64,000 nt of DNA, from contig JAQFVV010012418.1 in assembly GCA_028023455.1 (NCBI GenBank), positions 9,481,244 through 9,545,243 on the forward strand. The letters run 5' to 3'. The notes beneath the pieces are model-generated. The model did not search any database, was not told the DNA's origin, and saw nothing but the letters and a program-made list of their open reading frames with translations. Source of the DNA: Epiperipatus broadwayi (Eukaryota; Onychophora; Udeonychophora; Euonychophora; Peripatidae). Position numbers and translations under genes: made by a program. This document shows positions 58,651-64,000 of this stretch, one piece after another. Every line of letters starts with the position of its first letter. The stretch's first letter is position 1.

Positions 58651-59415
58651 CTATTTCTACCAACTCTATCCAAGTTTTAATTTTATAATTAATTTTATTC
58701 ATTGTTCTCCTATTTTTATTAATGATCTGACCAAAATATTTATAGTTCTTAACTTCTTCTAATTCATGATTATCAATCTTTATATTCTTCTTGTGAGAAA
58801 ATCCATTGAATATTTTCTTTAGTCTTTTTGGCATTTATTTTGATCTGATAACTCTTGCAACATTTTCTGAAGATTTGGAATATTATTTGCAAAAACAATC
58901 ATATAATCTGCAAAATGTAGATGATTTAAAATAATCTTCATTTAATTTTACTTTCTTAACTTCTCATTTTAATCCCCAAAATATTTATTGTAAGGCTTCA
59001 GAGGTGTTAAATCATCTTATCATACACCTTTATCAATGTTAATCTTTTTAGTATTATCATGTAATTATTCACTGTTTTTGCATTTTGATATTCTCCTGAA
59101 TAAGAAGATCTAATTCTTTAATCACCTTTTAGAAATACTTATAGAATCAAATGCTTTCTCATAATCTACAAATCCAAAGAATAATGGCAATTCATATTCA
59201 TTGATCCTTTCTATAATTTTTTTTAATGTTTGATGTGATTCACTGTGCTAAAACTAGGTTTAAATTCATCATGTTCTTTTGGTTGATTTGAATCCAAAGT
59301 TTGCTATAGATAAATTGTAATTATCTTAATAAAGACTTTGTATAGAACTAATAAGAGACTGATAAGATGGTAATTTCTAATTTCTTTTTCATCTTTCTTA
59401 AATATTAAAATGACT

Positions 59416-59519
59416 TGTCAAATGTTGGTGGTCGAGTGGTCAGTGCAGCTGCCTTACAAGCAGTTGTCCCGGGTTAGCGGGTTCACTTCCCAGCCAATGC
59501 TATGACACATGAAAAAAAA
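59416..59519 (+). mobile_element. tRNA-derived SINE inside RTE copy
   Basis: It carries an A-box-like TGGTCGAGTGGTCAGTGC near 59430-59447 and a B-box-like GGGTTCACTTCCC near 59479-59491. The anticodon-like arm GCTGC-CTTACAA-GCAG pairs well. The tail is GCTATGACACATG followed by eight A, matching the SINE at 4254-4360. A short GACT flanks both ends. It is inserted opposite to the LINE orientation. Confidence 0.8.
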
Positions 59520-60052
59520 GACTATTATTTGGTATATCTTTATCATTTAGACTATATAACATTGCTAACAAATTTTTCTACTTCTTCACCTGCTTGTTTT
59601 AAAATATCAATAATGATTTCATCATTTTGTGGAGCTTTTCCTTTCTTCATAGATTTAATTGTACACTTCATTTCTTCATAGAGAATGTTGGGCAATTTAG
59701 CAAATTTATTAATTGTTGGGACTACTTTATCATCTTGTTCTTTATTATATAATTTGTTGTAGAACTCTTTTATTCATTTCATGATGTTTGCTATCTTTTT
59801 AATAATAATTTCATATTTTCTTTTTTTTGCAGAAATTGCTCTTTTTTCAATATCAAGACGTTATTGTATACTCTTGAGGCTTCATTCTCTTCTGTAGCTT
59901 AATTTGTCACTTCACAATTTTATTTTTTTTTTATATAATAATTAATTGTTTTTTATATTATTTTTACAAAATTTTAGATATTTAATTCCTTTTTAATGGA
60001 TCACTTTAAAAAGTTTTATATTCCTTTTTTACTTTATACATTCTCATGACTC

Positions 60053-60587
60053 TTCTTAAAACAGGAAAAACTCTCTATACATATTTGCCACTCAGTGCAA
60101 GCCAGAGTAATCAATGGATGCCAGAAGGCTTGTGCATAAAATCCCCATCTAGTGCCTACTCATCTAATATCTCCAGACTAGTTTCTGGCTTGTGGCCTTC
60201 GTCAGTGAGGAGCCTTGGATCTGAGAGCACTGCACATAGATCTTAGGATCTAGTGCAACCCTTCAGCAGCCACACTTTATCTCTACTTAACTACAAAACT
60301 ATGAGACTTAAGTTGAAAAGACCATAATATTTTCAATCCAAGCGCATCAGCTTATATAGTCATATAGATCTGAACTCAGTTCAGTACTCATACATTTTGG
60401 TATCTTTGGTTCTTTAATAACCATAGCCACCACAATCCTATTAGGCAGGATTGTTTTTAAGCCAATAAACATCACATGAGCACCATTTCTTATGCTTGCT
60501 CTTAACTGTTATTAAAACAGGCAAAACTCTATACATATTGCCACTCAGTGCAAGCCAGAGTAATCAATGGATGCCAGAAGGCTTGTG
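60053..60587 (-). repeat. RZ3 retrozyme-like repeat, 1.2 units in tandem
   Basis: The segment from TTAAAACAGG through CTCAGTGCAAGCC to AGGCTTGTG occurs at both ends (CTCAGTGCAA at 60091 and 60544), so the unit is 453 bp and the insertion holds one full unit plus about 80 bp. The full unit includes an intact hammerhead on the minus strand. The body is non-coding and shared with the copies at 5.4 and 26.8-27.8 kb. Just over one monomer in direct repeat is what a rolling or circular RNA template would leave. It abuts the broken RTE copy. Confidence 0.8.
60162..60220 (-). ncRNA. Type I hammerhead ribozyme, RZ3 family (best copy)
   Basis: On the minus strand: CTGACGA (complement of 60199-60205), stem II GGC/GCC with loop CACAA, GAAA, stem III ACUAGU, C at 60176 as cleavage base, then UGGAGAUAUU. 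Stem I pairs CUCC..A with U..GGAG near the core and AUCCAA with UUAGAU (one mismatch) distally, separated by an internal loop. All core bases match the hammerhead consensus CUGANGA...GAAA...UH. This is the most likely active ribozyme in the window. Confidence 0.82.
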
Positions 60588-63500
60588 TAATAAGATATAG
60601 ATAAAAAAGTGAGTCATTAATAAGTAGATATGTTGTATGTTTATATGTTTAAGTATTTGTGTATTTATATATTTTGTAGCTCTGAGGAAGGTTACTGGGC
60701 AATCTAAATTGTCAATTGGATTCATTTTAATAAAACAAGCATTAAAAAAAGTAAAAAGAAAGGTGGATTGATTTGATTTTTTATAATTTTATCAATGCAT
60801 AAAGAAAGATAAGTATTAGTTACTTCCTGGTCAGCTCTGCAGTTAAATATTCTATTTGCTTTGTGAAGAAATTATTCTTTGGCTAATTTCATATTAACAC
60901 AATAATTAAATTAGTCTAGTATATTTTTCCAACTAAAAGTTAATTAAATATATGTTTAATTTTTCTCTAGATAAAATTTGCTAACTTTGTGGTCTGGAAT
61001 CCAAACTCTTCTTTTCAACAACTTTCATAGAATCATTTTTTTAAAAAAATAATATCATCCTTCTAGGTCATCTTGTATAATTTTTAAATTTTGCTTTTTC
61101 TGAAAAATATACAATTATAGCTTTTTTTTGGCTAAATTTTTCTTGGTATTGTCATTGTCAATACATTTTCAATAATAATCATTAGTAGCATATTTTGTTT
61201 TTATATTTTTTGGTAATAATTTCAGTTCTGGTCTATTTAATATATTTTTATTATGACCAGAGAGATTTCCTCTGCTAATTATTTGTTTGAAATACTTCTT
61301 GTGTTTCTCATTAATATTAGCCTTGTCTTGACATAGATCTTAAACATTTCTTTCTGCATTAGCCAATATTTCTGCAGCTCTGTGAAAATATATCTTGTGT
61401 ATTCTTATTCGGTTTACTGCCACCTCATTTATTTATCTAAACTATTTAATAGGTATGCTTATTTGGGTCATATTTGTTATAAATGTGATGATGACAATAT
61501 TAAAATGGTGCTTATCTTTGAAGATAAATTGATATGATGAATCTCAAACCATGCTATTTTTTTATGTATGTTCCTGTGTGATTATCATTTTGAAAAGATA
61601 TATATCATTGTGTTGTTTTTATAAATATACTTAATGAAATAAAGGTGCATTACAAATTTTGTATGGGTCATTATTTTGCTTTGATAATAATTTATTTTTT
61701 AAAATTATTGAAAGATTCTTATAGTTAATAAATAAATGTTATTAAATGCTAAAGGTGTTGTTTTATTTTATTTTGACAGTTTTCTATAACAACTTATGCT
61801 AAATATTTATAACTGATAGCAGATTTCATGTGATAAGTAAAAAAATTAAATACGTTTTATATACAAGCATAACACACGGTTAATAAATTTTGCATCAGAT
61901 GTCTTTTTCATTCTTAATGGTAAAGAAAGCATTTGCAAGATATTAAAAATTCATATTACTGCATTTCTCTTGGTGATTTTTATGAATATTTTCATCTAAT
62001 AATATAATGTTGTAGTTCAATATCTAAAGATTAATGGTATTGATTTTCTCATCAGATTAACATCAGTACCATTGGATTGATAACTTATATATTTGAACTA
62101 TTTTGTAAATAAAACAATTTTTGAATTTCCTTGGTTTACAATTGTTAATAACTTTATGCATTACATATCTGACTAATAACTTAATAGGCTCAACTTTTTG
62201 CTCTTTTGGTAGTTTTATGAAATTCTATTTATTTCTGGATATTGAGTTACAAATCCTTAAGAACACAATATTTGTCTTCTATCCATTGGAATTTATTGTG
62301 CTTTGTATAACTAACTGGGTGATTAATTTATAATTCTTTAAAAAATTATAAAAATTCTTATTTGAGCATTATATGTTATTAGATTTGATATAATTTTTAT
62401 TACAATTTTGATATGAACATTGCATTTGAGGAATTTATAGATGATGGCATATTAATTACTAAATCATGAGTTTCTCATGAAATAGTGAAGAGTTTCTATA
62501 GCTTCTTTGTAGTTATTTATCTTTACTTTTTTGATGCTATATATTTAAATGCTTTTTGAAGAGATCATTTTACATCATTTCCTAAATAAAATGATGTCAC
62601 TCTTACTAAAAATAGACAATCTTGAATTATGTAATGTGCTAAATATTAATAATTTTCAAAAAAAAAAAAGGAATTATTGCAATATTAATTAATTATATAC
62701 ATATAAAATATTTTCATCAAATAAGAATCAGTGAATGAGATGTATAAGATAGAATAGATGTTGATTAACAAATAAGTGTTAATGGATGGTTTTTCATGAT
62801 TTAAATATTTGTTTACATATTTGAATGATTATGAGAGATTTGTATTTGAAACTTCTTATCATGGTTTTCCATTGTTTATATTAAGCATTGCTAATATTGG
62901 AATTGCTAATAATTAATGGATTTATGACTGTTCTTTTCACTGCTTTCAAGGATATTGTTTAATTAATAATTTAGTTTAATGATTAAAGTGCAGAGGTGTT
63001 AAATTAGGAATTTCAATTAGGGAGACAGAATTTATTAATAATCCATAATAATTTTTAATTTTGGATGTAGGAATTAATTTGAGAATTTATTACATCTTAA
63101 TGTTTTATCATAATTTCTAACGGATTTATGGAATATACTGGATACATTTTGAAATTGTAATAATGTTTGAAGATCATTATTACCATAAATTTTGGTTAAA
63201 ATGGCTGTATTGAGATTATGTAATATTTTTGAAATAGAATCAGTGTTTAATGAATTTTCAGCAGCAAAAGACTGAGAAATGATTGTCAGTTTTTTTTGTT
63301 TGTTTTTCAGTCATTATAGCTATTATTCTAAAGGATTTTATTTTACACCTAATTACTTCCTTATATACAATATTCATAAATTATTCATTACAGAATACTT
63401 TTAATATTTTTATTATTATAAAGGTTACCTTAAAGCAGTTTGCAAAAATTAATATTTTTCTTGTACAACATTTTATCCACAGTTGAATACTTATTTTATT

Positions 63501-64000
63501 TGATAGTAGTGTTTTCTGATTCATATATTTTTCCTGAAATGTGTCTAGATAATTGATGGTTTTGTTTTCTACATCCATGGTAAATTCCAATTTTTTTTTT
63601 CATTGTTGGCTATTACATGTGCCCTGAATGGATGGTTAGTTAAAAAAAATTAAAATTCTAAATTGTGTTATTACTTGGAAGTTTTTCCTTCTCTAGCCAA
63701 AAGCAGATTAAATAAATAGACAATGATAACTTTGATCCAGTGATGTTTTTCTATTGTGGCTACTCTCTTTACTTTAGCACTTTAATTTTAAATTAAATAA
63801 TAAATGTTAATGAACACTTTATATAATTAAAATGCACTAGTAAACCATTTAAGATATTTTCTTTATTAATTTCTATTTTCACCAATTATCGAAGCTCATC
63901 TATGGCCTACAGTATTTTCTGACACTTTACTTTAGAAGTTAGAACTGTCTCACAGATTATTAATGAATTACCACGAATGATTCGTATGCTTACTAAGTGC
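60588..64000. other. Non-coding AT-rich DNA
   Basis: No gene, exon, tRNA or repeat family is recognised. Small frames near 62121-62333 and 63283-63590 have no identifiable similarity. It may still be intron of MLH1, but nothing here shows that. Confidence 0.5.

Larger units (their letters stand above)
57476..60052 (-). pseudogene. Third RTE copy, 5'-truncated and interrupted
   Basis: This is a decayed minus-strand copy of the 35-kb RTE element. The 3' end (CACCACCATCA, then GATCCACTGCAGCATGAAG) corresponds to the intact element's (GAT)n end. Moving upstream, a YKYFGQIINKN-like YLG-region frame (58646-58834), the FADD region, the FGFVDYEKAFDS region near 59130-59175 and the connector region near 59560-59720 can be matched. 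The match ends at about 60052, equivalent to position 36600 of the intact copy, so the endonuclease is absent. It is split by a 771-bp foldback (57866-58636) and by a SINE (59416-59519). Confidence 0.85.

Overview
This window looks like animal nuclear DNA: strongly AT-rich (roughly three quarters A+T by eye), nearly gene-free, and full of decayed transposable elements and microsatellites. The one conserved host coding sequence I recognise is a single 113-bp exon at 30170-30282 (+). It encodes the segment of the DNA mismatch-repair protein MLH1 that is exon 9 in human MLH1, with the same length and the same split-codon phases. I found no other MLH1 exon, so the simplest reading is that the window is intron - exon 9 - intron, with at least 30 kb of intron on each side. 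The host is probably an invertebrate with large introns; I cannot fix the phylum.

The rest is an archive of mobile elements. Non-LTR retrotransposons: a full-length RTE-type element with an 11-bp target-site duplication (34754-38035, minus), two defective copies of it (42751-44345 plus; 57476-60052 minus), and older LINE fossils at 1.4-2.2, 2.4-3.5, 16.4-17.6 and 46.4-53.5 kb. Penelope-like element fossils lie at 9.9-10.8 kb (plus) and 13.1-13.6 kb (minus). LTR-like units without coding regions lie at 46969-49205, 49210-52240 and 54518-56921, possibly also at 39.6-41.7 kb; the first two split a LINE fossil. DNA transposons: two hAT-type elements with 8-bp duplications (19222-20417, 33761-34243) and a TA-flanked terminal-inverted-repeat element (25231-26093). 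Two tRNA-derived SINEs lie at 4.3 and 59.4 kb.

The most notable content is a set of at least four unrelated repeat families, here called RZ1 to RZ4, each carrying a type I hammerhead self-cleaving ribozyme motif. In all four the conserved core, stem II, a very short self-complementary stem III, a cleavage position and a two-part stem I can be traced. Copies sit at 5.4, 13.6, 15.8-16.4, 17.9-19.1, 26.1, 26.8-27.8, 29.9, 31.6, 33.4-34.4, 53.9 and 60.1 kb. Several copies are just over one unit long, tandem dimers, or head-to-head foldbacks. This is the architecture known for metazoan retrozymes: small non-autonomous retroelements moved through circular RNA, probably with the help of Penelope-like reverse transcriptases. 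RZ1 also carries a tRNA-like module 3' of the ribozyme. An isolated ribozyme copy lies less than 200 bp upstream of the MLH1 exon.

No rRNA, CRISPR array, bacterial operon or intact host gene is present. Family assignments rest on motifs read by eye; no database search or folding program was run.
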